Assembly (NCBI GenBank): GCA_945859605.1
Contig: OX243814.1
Location: forward strand, 23,429,686-23,493,685
From: Lumbricus rubellus
Taxonomy: Eukaryota; Annelida; Clitellata; Crassiclitellata; Lumbricidae
Reading direction: 5' to 3'
Length of the DNA stretch: 64,000 nucleotides
The first letter of the stretch is position 1. Every line of letters starts with the position of its first letter. Made by a program: the position numbers and the translations under genes. Shown one piece after another: positions 1 through 11,500 of this stretch. The notes beneath the pieces are model-generated. The model made no database searches. It had not been told where the DNA came from and saw nothing but the letters and a program-made list of their open reading frames with translations.

Positions 1-900
1 AATAGACGATTAATATTGTTCTACGCGCTCAATTGCTAAAATCTCAGGATTTTGATAGCAATTATTGGTTCATTTCTGCTTTGTCCTTTTCCTTGTTTCG
101 TCAATCTGTATCGATAGCGGCAATCTTGTAGTTCTTCTATGATTCTACTAAGGAGGCCAATGTCATCAGGAAATCTGGTATTGTAGGCCTATTATAATTA
201 TATTGCATATGACCTCGTATATAAGGCGCCTGTTTAACTGCACATAATTACTATAGCCTTATAAGTGTTTCTAGTCTGAAATGTTTCGTTGCTACTTTTT
301 AGACATAGGCAATCGCAATAATAGGCAGATAGCCCCGCATAGTTCAGGTTGCTAAGACCCTCATCATCCCCAATTGTAATAGGTATGCCCAGACACTAAG
401 ACTGCACGACAAGTGGATGGTTCATGGCTGCCACTAAGAGTTTCCTTACCTGGAGCTCAGACTCATCAGAGGACAAAACGACCATAACGGTTAATCTGTT
501 CAAATTCATTTCTAAATGAATCTTCAGGAATTCGATGCGGAAGACACTCGAACGACGAATAAATTGATCGTCGACATCAATTAAGCGGAGGAGGAGGAGG
601 ATGAGGATGATGACGAGGAGGAGGAGCAGGAGAAGAAGTAGGACGAGGACGAGGAGGAGGAGGATGAGCAGAAGGAGGAGGAGGAGGCAGTTATTGCATT
701 CCTTGTAGCAATTAGTGGAGATTGAATTCGACCGAAGCAGCAAAGAGGGTGGAGTGAGAGAGGGAGGGAGGGAGGGAGGGAGGGAGGGAGGGAGGCATCG
801 TCGTCGTCGTCGTCGTCGTTTGCCGATCGATTCTTCTGTCGGCTTCGATTAAGTTAGCGTGCAATCCAATCGATCTCATCCAAAAAAACCTCCACATATA
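1..900. other. Left flank with simple-sequence tracts
   Basis: No gene is supported here. The stretch holds an (AGG)n-type tract at about 586-690, a (GGGA)n tract at about 761-795 and a (CGT)n tract at about 797-819. The long reading frames over these tracts encode only homopolymer runs (Leu, Pro, Thr), so they are best read as non-coding microsatellites. Confidence 0.7.
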
Positions 901-2107
901 CAGGGTGGCCCAAAAGTTTTTGTTCAACTTTGAAGGCCTATAACTTAGGCAGTTTAGCAAGTAAGTGCATGTTTAATGCATCAAATTAAAGGTCGTTATA
1001 TCAGCTATAAGTGCGACAAATTTCATTACGGTAGCTTGCACTACGCGCCATATAATTATTGTGTACCGCACCTACCTTGTTTTCTGACGTAAACAGTAAT
1101 TTCATCATGGCGCCCTTAACAGAAGATGACAGGACTTTGATTCGAATTTTAAGAATTGAAAAACATTTAAATGCATATCAAATGATGAATGAATTTCCTG
1201 CTAGAAACTGGAGTAAAACAATCCCAACCGATTAATTAGACAAATTGACGCGAGTGCAAGTTCTAAACGTAAACCTGTTACTGGCCGTCCTCGTTCGGCC
1301 CGTACCGCTGACAACATCGCTCGTGTAGGCCTAGCTGAATTGATCTGTAGCCAAGAGGATAATCCAGGCACAAGCAAAAGTCCTCCTGGCCGCCTAATAG
1401 CCCTGACTTAAACCCCGTTGATTACTCAATCTGGGGTGCTTTGCAGCAACGGGTTTATCGTGAACGGATAGTAAACGTCGAGCATCTGAAGCGCGTCATC
1501 ACTCGTTGCTGGACTGAGATCAGCCAGGAACTCATCAATGGAGCTATAGATCAATGGGCACGTCGCATTCATGCAGTCATTCGAGCTCGTGGAAGACACA
1601 GTGAATATTTATTTGATTAAATAATTCTTGGATTTCTTAATGGCTATCAATAATGCAAACTTGCAAAGACTAATTTTCCAAGTATTGCGTTTTGCAAGAT
1701 AGACGAATTAAAATCATTGTAAACTGATACATATTCAGTACAGTAGTTTTACGCAATTATTATTAAAGCTAAAAATTTAAATTTGTGACCAGTTGTAGCT
1801 GATATAACGACCTTTAATTTGATGCATTAAGCATACACTTACTTGCTAAGCTGCCTAAGTTATAGGCCTTCAAAGCTGTCATCTTCTGTTCACGGCGCAA
1901 TGATGAAATTATTGTTTACGTCAGAAAACAGGGTAGGTGCGGTACACAATAATTATATGGCGCGTAGTGCAAGCTAACGTAATGAAATTTGTCGCACTTA
2001 TAGCTGATATAACGACCTTTAATTTGGTGCATTAAGCGTACATTTACTTGCTAAACTGCCTAAGTTATAGGCCTTCAAAGTTGAACAAAAACTTTTGGGC
2101 CACCCTG
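901..2107 (+). mobile_element. Internally deleted Tc1/mariner-type transposon
   Basis: The element opens with CAGGGTGGCCCAAAAG and closes with its inverted complement ending in CCACCCTG. A TA dinucleotide flanks both sides (899-900 and 2108-2109), as expected for Tc1/mariner. The inverted arms are long: 901-1132 matches 1882-2107 in reverse. The outer part of the right arm occurs a second time at about 1796-1876 in the same orientation, so the right end is partly duplicated. Between the arms lies a transposase relic. An N-terminal helix-turn-helix-like part starts at ATG 1107, and after a frame shift near 1215 it continues through a K-P-V-T-G-R-P-R stretch. It then jumps at about 1385 to the transposase C-terminus (WPPNSPDLNPVDYSIWG), which ends at TAA 1618-1620. 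The middle of the catalytic domain, with the first two acidic residues, is missing, so the copy is non-autonomous. Confidence 0.9.
1107..1620 (+). pseudogene. Mariner-type transposase remnant
   Basis: This is the coding relic inside the 901-2107 element. It begins MAPLTEDDRTLIRILR at 1107, loses frame near 1215, and resumes in another frame with a SARTADNIARVG-like stretch. From about 1385 it reads the C-terminal SPDLNPVDY motif, which carries the third catalytic acidic residue of the DDE/D domain. It ends GRHSEYLFD then TAA at 1618-1620. The first two catalytic Asp residues are deleted, so it cannot encode an active enzyme. Confidence 0.85.
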
Positions 2108-2179
2108 TACATGTAGATATATATTTATAATGCCGAAGAGGCCAGAGCAGCCAGGCCAAATCAGTGTTCGTTAGGCCTT

Positions 2180-2292
<113 letters not shown>

Positions 2293-2463
2293 GTCTGTCC
2301 GCCTGCCTCTCTCTCTCTATGCATGTATTTATGTCAAGACTGTTGAAAACGTCCTCGTGATCTAAAGAAAGAATAGAAATGAATGTAAGAAGAGAGAAGA
2401 GATAAGAGGAGGTATAGACCGCACAAAGAGACATCCGCTTTATAATGGAGAGCTGAAAAGGAA

Positions 2464-2760
2464 TGTGAAGAAGAAAGAGAGGAAGAAAATGCTAAGAATA
2501 CGAATGAAGAAGAAGAAGAAGAAGAAGATGATGAAGAAGAGGAAGAGGAGGAGGAGAAGGAGGAGGAGGAGGAGGAGGAGGAGGAAGAAGAAGCAGAGTG
2601 TGAAGAAGAAAAACAAAACGAAGAAGAATGCTAAGAGGAAAAAGAAGAGCGTAAGGAAGAAAAATGCGAAGAATAAGAAAAAGTAGACTGCGAAGAAGAA
2701 GAAGAATGCGAAGAGGATGAGGAGGAGTAGGAAGAAGAAGACAAAGGAGGGCGAGAAGAG
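2464..2760. repeat. Polypurine tract of GAA/GAG units
   Basis: About 300 bases that are almost entirely A and G on the plus strand, built of GAA, GAG and GGA trinucleotides with rare T interruptions. The frames encode Lys/Arg- or Leu-rich low complexity only. Such mirror-like purine strands can adopt triplex structures (known property; not tested here). Confidence 0.9.
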
Positions 2761-4239
2761 CTAACGGCATCGTGTATCTTGCCTAGGGCCTACACGTTAC
2801 GTTCGGGGTTTTTTTTTTGGGGGGGGGGGACGCCAATATTCCAATTTCCTTGCTTCGGTCTCGGAACCTAATGTTTTCGTATCGGTCTTAGTCTCGCGGT
2901 CATTTCTTCAATTCTTGGAAAATGTCTTAAGGCGAAAGACTTTTTCCATCAAATTGTGTAAAATTTATTTCTTGCGATAAATAATTGCTCGTTGCGATCT
3001 GATAATTCGTAGGCTAAGTGTCTAACACACAGGAAGTTTATGAAGCTTTTCTAACAAGAGTGTGATAAACTACCAAATGCATAGGCTATGCGTAAAAGTA
3101 GAAGGCCTACATGTACTTGTATAGTAGGCCTGTCCAAATAGGTCAGCTTTCGGCAAATAATCGAGAAAGCGGCACGTAACATGTAGATATTGTCAGTCTT
3201 TTCAATGTCATATTAAAAAGAGCATTTATAATGTATTTGAATTTTTTATGCATTTATATTAGCCTATATTTAATTTTTTTATTAAGATTAGTGCAAAATC
3301 TTTATTTAAATCAGCTAATCAAGTTTTGAATTCTCTCAATTTGATGTAAAGTGCAAGTAAACGAAATGTCTTTGCCGCTTCCCGCTGGTGTAAACCCGCT
3401 ATAAACAAAACGAAACTTGTCCAGTGTTTATTCTGAAGGTGAGTCATGTCGAAAATTTATCATTTATTTAGTTGTTTTTTCTCCATCAACCATCAACAAC
3501 AGACTGTCAACAGTTGGTATGGGCAATTTAACGCAATTATTGATTCAAATGTTGAGAAGGTTTCGACATTTTCTTTAATAGGCTAATATTCAGTTTCTTG
3601 AATCTTTGTAAGCGGTTGACTTCTATGTTTGAGCAGTTGAGAGAAATATTTTTACTGCCATGGGACGTTGGTATATATTTAGCATAGGCCTAATAATATT
3701 ATCCTTCACTTTTGAAAAAGTGACTGTTAACACTGACTACAACAGTTACTGTCTTGGACCACGTGTTTTGGTCTCCGCACCCAACTGTCATAGTCTCGGT
3801 CGTATAACTCAACGGTTTCGGTCTTTTCTAGTATCTATAGCTACTTGAGGATTAAATCCTCAGAGGTTAAGTCTGAAGAAGCAGAAGAGCCAAGAACCAG
3901 ACTCTGTAACTGACCAAAGCAACACGTACTGCATGGTCGGTAAGAATCGCTGTAATTGCATATAGAAGCACTGTTGCTTGATCGTGGTTCCATAGACTTC
4001 TGCAGATGACAGGACACCAGCTGTACATGTATGATAGACGCCGCTGAAGAGACACATCATCATCATCATCATCATCATCCATGTTACTATAGATATGAAT
4101 ATAATTATATGCTTCTGGTGCGGGTTCTATCCCACAAAAAAACCTTCAAGTCCTTCTATACCACTATAGCCATCATCAGTGGCTATTAGTGGATCACTCA
4201 AACAACTGCGAATTCTGAATATTTTGGCAGACTTACCGA
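2761..4239. other. Non-genic AT-rich DNA with TAGGCCTA motifs
   Basis: No exon or RNA gene is supported. The stretch contains a poly-T/poly-G junction at 2811-2830, several AGGCCTA-type octamers and a short (CAT)n tract at about 4056-4079. Confidence 0.5.
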
Positions 4240-5150
4240 TTGGGACCTTATAAATTGTCAGCTGTTCTTCTCCTCCTAATCCTCCCTCCTGCCTTCCTCC
4301 TCCTCCTCTTCGTCGTCGTCGTCGTCTTCGTCTCTGGTAATGCCGTATTAATAGTCGTCGTCCAGAGAAAGCGTTTGCGGATAATATTAAAACGACGTCG
4401 GCTCTGCCCACAGCGCTCCCTCCGTCGTTTCGTGTCCCTCGCGCCGCCACCACCGCCGCCACCGACACCGCCACTGCCGACGCCATCACCGGCGGCGGCA
4501 GAGGCGCTCCTTAAGCCGCGTGCCGTCACCGCTTGGCTGACACGGCTGATGCTAAGGCCGTCGTTCGCCGCCGCCGCCGCCTCTCGCTCGTCGGCCGACG
4601 ACGAGTGCAGCAGCAGCGGCCGTAGGGCTCGACGGCAGATGGGAGAAACATGGACAGAGAGACAGGCAGAGACACGTAGGCATAGGCAGACAGAGGTGGA
4701 CATAATCGTCGTCCAGTCTGCGGTTACTCCTGAAGCAGCAGCAGCGGCAGCGGTGGTGGTCGTCGTCGTCGTGGTCTCTGTCGTTGCCCTCATCGACCGT
4801 CTGCTATGAACGAACCATTATCTTCGATTCTGTCGGATATAAAAAAATAGAGCGGCGGTGGCTGTGGTATGTGCGCTCCCTCGGTGCATGCGACGACGCT
4901 GCCATCTATAATTAGCCCTAAGTGACGTCACGCTTATTTCGTCCTTGATGGTAAGCGTTGCTATGGATACTCGATGGAGATGCTGCGTCAGCCGCCGGCG
5001 GTGACGCTGGCGGTGACGCTGGTGATGACGACGACGACGACGTTTCTCTCGTTGAAATATTATTGGCCTCCACAGCAGCAAGGATTAGAGAATTAAGGGC
5101 ACCTGCTGGAGATATGGGCCTCTGTACAAATGACCATCAGCATTAATAAA
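4240..5150. other. GC-rich trinucleotide island, possible promoter
   Basis: This block is rich in CpG and in GTC/CGT, GCC, GCA and GTG/CGT triplet runs, unlike the AT-rich DNA around it. Reading frames exist on both strands (for example 4240-4809 plus), but they encode runs of Ala, Val, Pro and Arg with no recognisable domain. It could be an unmethylated CpG-island-like promoter, perhaps with a 5' untranslated exon of the GTF3C2 gene that starts at 8.5 kb. I see no splice or start signal that proves this. Confidence 0.35.
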
Positions 5151-5188
5151 TTATAATACTCAATTCTCTCTTCACCAAAAACTCTAGC

Positions 5189-5251
5189 GTTGAAAATCGG
5201 TGATTGCCAGTTTAGCTAAATGACTCAATGAGGCAATGACCGATTTTCAAC
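5189..5251. repeat. Short inverted repeat (20-bp arms)
   Basis: Arms 5189-5208 and 5232-5251 are reverse complements with one mismatch and are separated by 23 bp. It may be a tiny palindromic MITE. No clear target-site duplication was found. Confidence 0.7.
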
Positions 5252-6029
5252 TTTAACCATCGATATTCTTCGTGTTTTTATTCTTCAGACAAACATTGTG
5301 AAAATAGCGCTGCCTAGGCTATAGGGCTACGTTGAAAAATTAATAGGGCCTATTATGCTCGGGCATAGGCCTAATTAAGTCTTACGAATTAGGCCAACCT
5401 GTCTAGATAGCCTTTATAGTTTCGAGGGCCTATTAACAATAACGGGCTGCGAGAATTGTAAGTATCGTAGGCCTGTAGGCCTAACTATGGAGTTCACGCT
5501 GTATACGCTCTCTTTATTCTACAAATAAAAAATGTACCTTTTGAGTGCATAAATAAAGTTCAAGTAGGCTAAGCTAGCTTAGGCTTATATATGTACAAAC
5601 TTCAAGTGCATCAAATAGGCCTATACCTATTAGTTTTGACTAGCCTACTAGGCCTATCTTAATTAATTCTAAAACTCAGATGTGCAATTGTGCATGCTCA
5701 CCAGTCAGCATACGCTTACTTTGAGTCATGAAATACGGGTTCCATCAGAGAAGGTACGTAGGCTATTATGTAGGCCTGCGCGCCATGGACTGCTAGACTA
5801 GGCTACCTATTAGAATAGAGGTAGGCCAATAACCGGGAAGGTATATAATATATGGTCCACTGCTATGGAACTCTCTAGCCTACCTATGAAATGACCGCAA
5901 ACACCTTCCCACTGTTTATCAATTCAAACGCAAATTGAAGTCTTTATAGTCTTACCTCTTGACTGCACTCAGGCCCGCATTAGGCCTAAGGTAGGTACTA
6001 AGGGTGCTGCAGGGACCACCCCCGCCCCG

Positions 6030-6192
6030 CATGGGCGGAGTTTGGTTTCCGTTCTTGGAGGGGCTAACCCCGAGTCTGGGCCTTCTTAGGGGGGCTAACC
6101 CCGAAAAAGGATACCATTTTCATGGTAAAAAGTTGAACCTGGGCCTTCTTGGGGGCTTAGCCCCCCCTAGCCCCTGATAAACTCCGCCCATG
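6030..6192. mobile_element. 163-bp hairpin-rich MITE with 8-bp TSD
   Basis: The terminal inverted repeat is CATGGGCGGAGTTT at the left and its exact complement at the right. It is flanked by a perfect 8-bp duplication CCGCCCCG (6022-6029 and 6193-6200). Inside are several self-complementary blocks (GGGGCTAACCCC, TACCATTTTCATGGTA, GGGGGCTTAGCCCCCC). No coding capacity. The 8-bp duplication fits a hAT-like origin (inference). Confidence 0.85.
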
Positions 6193-6657
6193 CCGCCCCG
6201 TAAGAAAACGTTCGCTCTGCTTAGTTTGGTCTTTCTTCGGTTTCCCTTCTCGGCTTTTTAATGAAAATATATAGGTCTACAAAGGCCTACCGGTGCTTAG
6301 ATTGGCGGCGGCGCTAAAAAGTTATGAACTTAATATTATTACAATAAAATAAATACGGCTCAAATAAAAATATCTTGACTCCTAAATATGACGTCATCCG
6401 GTTGCGAGTTCACACTGTAATATATTATCCATGGCCGCACGTTGTGAACTTGTGAATTGTAATCATAATAGTAGTCGTAATGTATGGTATTATTTTTATT
6501 TTGTTTAAGAATTTCTTAGCGATAAGTGTATTGCATGCATGACATATTCTTGTACTAGGATTGATTGGGTTGTGATTTTATAATTCAATGAGCTTTATCG
6601 ACCTCACTGCCGTACAATAGCCTAGGCTTATTGTGATGCATTCGTTTGGTGGTGGGT

Positions 6658-7094
6658 AGGGTAGTCCCAAAATCACGGTCAAAAAGTGAAAAAATCACGG
6701 CCTACTTTTGCAAAAATGCAAAAATTCACGGCACCGTGATTCACGTGCCGCCAAATTTTTTTTCAGTCAAAATTTCTGTATTAAGTCGATTTTAATTTTG
6801 AAATTTAGCATAAACGAGTAGGCCTATTTATGAATTAAATTTTTCACTGCCCAAAACAGAAATTCATACATTAATTTCATGGTTCCGCACAGAAAATCTT
6901 AGATGAATTTAATGGTTCCGCGCTGTTTTTGGTCGTGGGCGCCATTTTTGACGTGTTTTTATTTTAAAAAAGTGCTGAAAATGTGAAAAATCACGGAAAA
7001 TCACGGCAAACGGCGAAATTCACGGAAATCACGGCAAACGGCAAAATTCACGGTTTCCGTGATTTCCGTGAATTCGTGATTTTGGGACTACCCT
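6658..7094. mobile_element. 437-bp TIR element with 9-10-bp TSD
   Basis: The ends are AGGGTAGTCCCAAAATCACG and its complement. The flanking GTGGTGGGT occurs at 6649-6657 and 7096-7104, with one extra base on the right. A duplication of about 9-10 bp fits a Mutator-like origin. The interior carries many short direct and inverted TCACGG/AAATCACGGCAAACGG units near the right end and has no reading frame. Confidence 0.8.
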
Positions 7095-7277
7095 AGTGGT
7101 GGGTAAAGACCGCAAGGGAGTAGTGGTAACGTCTTTAATTTTCAATCATAATTTTATGATAGGTTAGCTGCTTGGGATCAGCCAGAATTCCTGAAAACGT
7201 TGAAAATTCGCAGAGGCCAGATTTCCAGGAAACAGTTCTAGTGTAAAAAAAATTGTGTTTGCAACTTAGAAAATCTA

Positions 7278-7653
7278 GGTAATCTATCGCTTTAATCGCG
7301 GATTAAATTATTCGCCTTTATTCGTCTGGCGCATCATAATTAGTTTTCATCAAAAAGACTTCTGCTTTGGCATTAGTTCTTTTCATAAATCCAGCATCCA
7401 TTTGGGCAATCCAGCTCATATTTCAGCAACGACTTTTTTATCAATCCATTTCTATTTAAATAAGAATTGTATTTCATCAGTCCAGCTCCACTTTCAGCAG
7501 AAATCTTCAATCCCACTTCTGTTTGAATAATAATTATTTCATCAGTCCGGTTTCTACTTAGCAAGGATTCTTTTCATGAATCCAACCTGCATGCAACAAT
7601 ACTAAAACCCATGCTATGGCAAATAATTTAATTTGCTAAAGCGATAGATTGCC
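7278..7653. mobile_element. 376-bp TIR element with near-perfect 9-bp TSD
   Basis: The left end GGTAATCTATCGCTTTA and the right end TAAAGCGATAGATTGCC are inverted, with further inverted homology inward (TTAAATTATT). GAAAATCTA (7269-7277) and GAAAATCGA (7654-7662) flank it, 8 of 9 identical. The interior has three or so diverged repeats containing CAATCCA/CAGTCCA. No coding sequence. Confidence 0.75.
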
Positions 7654-8059
7654 GAAAATCGATTTGGGAATACCGGCCTATATATTCGTTTTGGGTATTC
7701 GGGCTGCCCCATTAGCTTCACTTGACACTGCTGCAACTGTGAAGCTTATTGAGCATCGACTGGGGAATAATGCAGATGCACTGGTACAGGCTAATTGCAC
7801 ATGTCACTTTGCTTTTTTAATTGTATATAATAGAAGCTATTAGACCTGTAGATGTGGTCAGTTGGTTTTGGCTTGAACTGTTTGTTACACGTTGAACAAG
7901 GAAGACAGGCAGACAAGATTATCCATAGTGAGAATTGGGAGATTGTGAGCGGGTCAGCCCCATTGTCTATATAGGGGCCTATAGTAAAGTCTTTTCATAC
8001 TCCAACCCTACAAGGATCATAGTCTGACCACCCCAGGTAGTTATTTGTTAAGTGCATTT

Positions 8060-8150
8060 AGTTCAGCAGCACCTAAGGTTTTGAATGGCATCCCTCTATC
8101 AATATGATGCTTCAAGCAGGAGCTTAAAACTGGTTAGTTCATTGGTCATT
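8060..8150 (+). mobile_element. LINE 3'-end remnant
   Basis: The plus strand can be read as FSSAAPKVLNGIPLSI followed, after one frame break, by FKQELKT. This resembles the conserved end of CR1/L2-type reverse transcriptases, where an A-P-R-x-W-N-S-L-P block precedes S-F-K-x-x-L-K-T. It is short and decayed and lies about 350 bp upstream of the GTF3C2 start. Confidence 0.5.
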
Positions 8151-8505
8151 TTGGTTTTCCTCCATTCACTGTCCACATATCTTCCACATTTAAGTGATTC
8201 ACTGAGCCTCTTATTCAAGTTTTAGTGTCTGACATGTTGACACTATATGTTCATCTGCTCATTGTATCTGTCAGCTGACTGACAATTTATAATAATGTCG
8301 AGTTTTTCAATAGCATTGTTTGTTAGAGTGACTGGTGTGCTTCTTGATTTCAAAGTCTGAGCACTGACAATGAGTTCCTATGTTTCACAGAAGTCAAGTC
8401 TAAGGTCAAAGTGAAATGACTGAAAGATTTAAAAGCAACAGCATTGCAGAAATTTTTTTGTCATCAGCTTAGTTACGTAGAGCTGTGTTTCTGGACTTTG
8501 TCAAA

Positions 8506-11500
8506 ATGTTAAGTGGCAGGAGAAAAGAACGTAAGCCAAAGTCGGATGTGGTTAATGCAAGCGGAACAATTCTGGATGGTAGCCAGCAGTCAAAACTATC
8601 GACATCAAAAAATGATTTGGAAGAAAACAGTATGGATGATTTTGACATTAGTGCTACTGACAACAGAGGAAAGCAAAGCTTGTCATCTCCTGTCCAGAAT
8701 TTATTGACTTCACAGAGCAGTGGAAGGAAGTCACAACGGAAAAGACAACGTGCAATTCCAGTTGACTTGAATGAAAACACTAGTGACCCAGATGATCGTC
8801 ATCATGAATTCGGTCAAAGTAAGCAGGGAATAAATGTAGACACAGACTGGAACGAATCAAACGTCACAGATGTTGATTTAATAGATTCATCTGTTAAAGA
8901 CAAAAATTTTGATGACTCTGGCATTTTGGCACAAGGGACTGACTGTTTCAAAGCTTCAACACCTTGCTCAAGAAAATCGCAACGCACTAAAAGAGCAAGG
9001 AAATGGACAGATGATTTTGTTCTTGAGACGGCTGTTTGCACCAAGTCCAAGCAACCAAGGTTATCATCACCGGATAAAACGCTAGACAGCACACTCGACA
9101 CCTCCAATCATCAGGCTGATCATGCAGTCAGTGCAGTGAGCTTGCCTGTAGTAAAACGCACACGGTCATTGCGTGGGAAGAAATTTGACATATTGTCCGA
9201 TTATGAAGATTTTGGGGCTATTTATGAGCAAGAGCCAAGAGTTGATTTATCTGGTATCATCAGTGGAAATGATTCTGTGCTCGTTGAGGAGAAAAGAGAT
9301 GAAAAAGTAAAACGTCGAGCAAAACAAGGACGACCAAGGAAGATCCTCTCAGACAGCGAAGAGCAGTTGCTATCGGATGAATCGAGTGTGCATGACTCAA
9401 AGAAGAACAGCAAGGTATTGTTACACGGTTTGCTAGAGTATCTCTGACAATTGCTTAAATCTTTCGTAGTTATTCTTTTTTTGACGAATTTGTCCATTAT
9501 TTGTTGATATATATGAAAACACTTAAAATCTTCAGTAATATTTATGTTATGTATACATCATTTTCTTCATATTTTATTCACTAAAATTATATTTGATGAA
9601 AAGAAAAAATAATATGATTATATGTGTTGATCAGTTCATGCGTTTACCTAAAGAAAAATATATTGAATATGCATTTTAAATAAACTTCAAGACAATAAAA
9701 TAAACAATCCATAAAAAATTTTATGGCCAGAATCAAATGTTTATAAAATGCACACTTGTGGCCATTCATATATCACAAACTTGTAGCAAAAGGCAAAGAA
9801 GTAAAAAATTGAAGCATTTAGTCCAAAATTGGATATATTTCTTTGTAATCAACGACGATACCAGCTTTCAAAACGTTTGAACTGAGTTGGCACCGATTTC
9901 AAATGTTACAGGTGTTTCATTCATTGAGGTTATGTATAAATCTCTAAAAAATATGATGTGAATTGAGCTTTGCGAAGTTCATCTTTGCACTGTCTTCAAA
10001 TCTCAAAAGTCTCTACATGTTTGATTGAGAGCTCTTGTGCATGGTCTACTAATTAAGAATTCTTCTGTGTCCTTTGGTAAACTCAGCTATAAAATGAATA
10101 GATGATCATAAGCTGTCGCTGAGTCAATCAGACATTTGAGAGAAGACCTATCCGTTTTCCCATATTTTATTTTAGAAAACACGATTTGAATGAAGTTTCT
10201 AAGTTATACTTCACTGAAATTGAGTGTTTTTTTTTCTTTAGAAGAAGTTTCGTTGTTTTCACTGTGTCGAAATGAAAACGAGCGCATCTGCAATGAGGAC
10301 GCATATGGCAGCAAAACATCATCGAATTGTAAGTCTCTTCTTTGAAGAAACCTGTTGTAATTTTGACGTATGAATCAAACTTTGCAGAAGTCTTGCTATT
10401 TAGTTATGCTCTTCGCTCGACGAATTGCAGTCGATTCAGTTGTCTCGAGTGTACGAGGAGACTAATGGTCAAAGTGCATAACAATGGTTAGATTGCCTTG
10501 CAGTCTGTTCTGGTTGTAATGTATCAGAGATGGCTTGTTGATTGTTCAGTCATGCTCATTGCTCAATTGACATTGCGATTATTAAACATGACCAGATATC
10601 TAGCATATGTTTTAAACACAATTGTAAAGTTCTGTTAAAGGCATTAAATAAATATCGAGATACATGCACATTTACACACATTATTTGCATTTACTGATGT
10701 CTTCTTGCAGTGGACTTCAACTTATCCTGAAGGAAAATTGGATGAATATGGTAGCTTCAAAACGATGAAATTAATCAGATGTCTGAAATGTGACAAGCCG
10801 TGTAACACATATGCGACTTATAAGACCCACGTCAAGTGGTGTGGCCGTGAGGTGAGGCAGAACTTAATGTACAAAAATGCAGTTTGGAAACTTGTCATTT
10901 TTTAGCTTGTGAATTGATGATAATTGTATCACTGCAAAGATAATATTTTCTACTATTTGCATGCTGGACAGACATTTCATATGTATCATGCAGGATGAAT
11001 AGGATGCTGTATATAAAAATGATGGTCAATCTTTATAGACTACTATCTGAATATCATCACCAAGGACTTTATGTAGCTGCATGCTGTAATTAAATCATTG
11101 GTTGACAGGCATCTAAACATGGACACAGCAATACCATGTATTAAAGTAGAAACAAAAGACTTCCAGTAAATGACTCAACTTGGTCGAATCATCCAATGGG
11201 ATCATATACATGGACCCACTGGGGCTGGATTATCCTTCTTCTTCTTCTTCCCCTTCAGGCTAGAATTATTCCCTCTGGCGAGGGGTCAGCCACTCGGATC
11301 CTTCTCCTCCACTTGTCTCTGCTTCCAGTGTCTTCCTTCTTCATTTTGAGCAGCTTCAGGTCCTGTTGTATGACGTCCTCCCATCTTTTCTTCTGTCGTC
11401 CCCGACTGTGTCGACCATATACCTCCGCTTGCATGATTCTTTTTACACAGCTACGCAGCTTGGTCGAATCATCCAATGGGATCATATGGACCCACTGGGG

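Noticed and set aside
4240..4809. 189-codon plus-strand frame and a 181-codon minus-strand frame over the same DNA
   Set aside because: Both are made of Ala/Val/Pro/Arg/Thr runs from trinucleotide repeats, with no domain and equal openness on both strands, so composition explains them.
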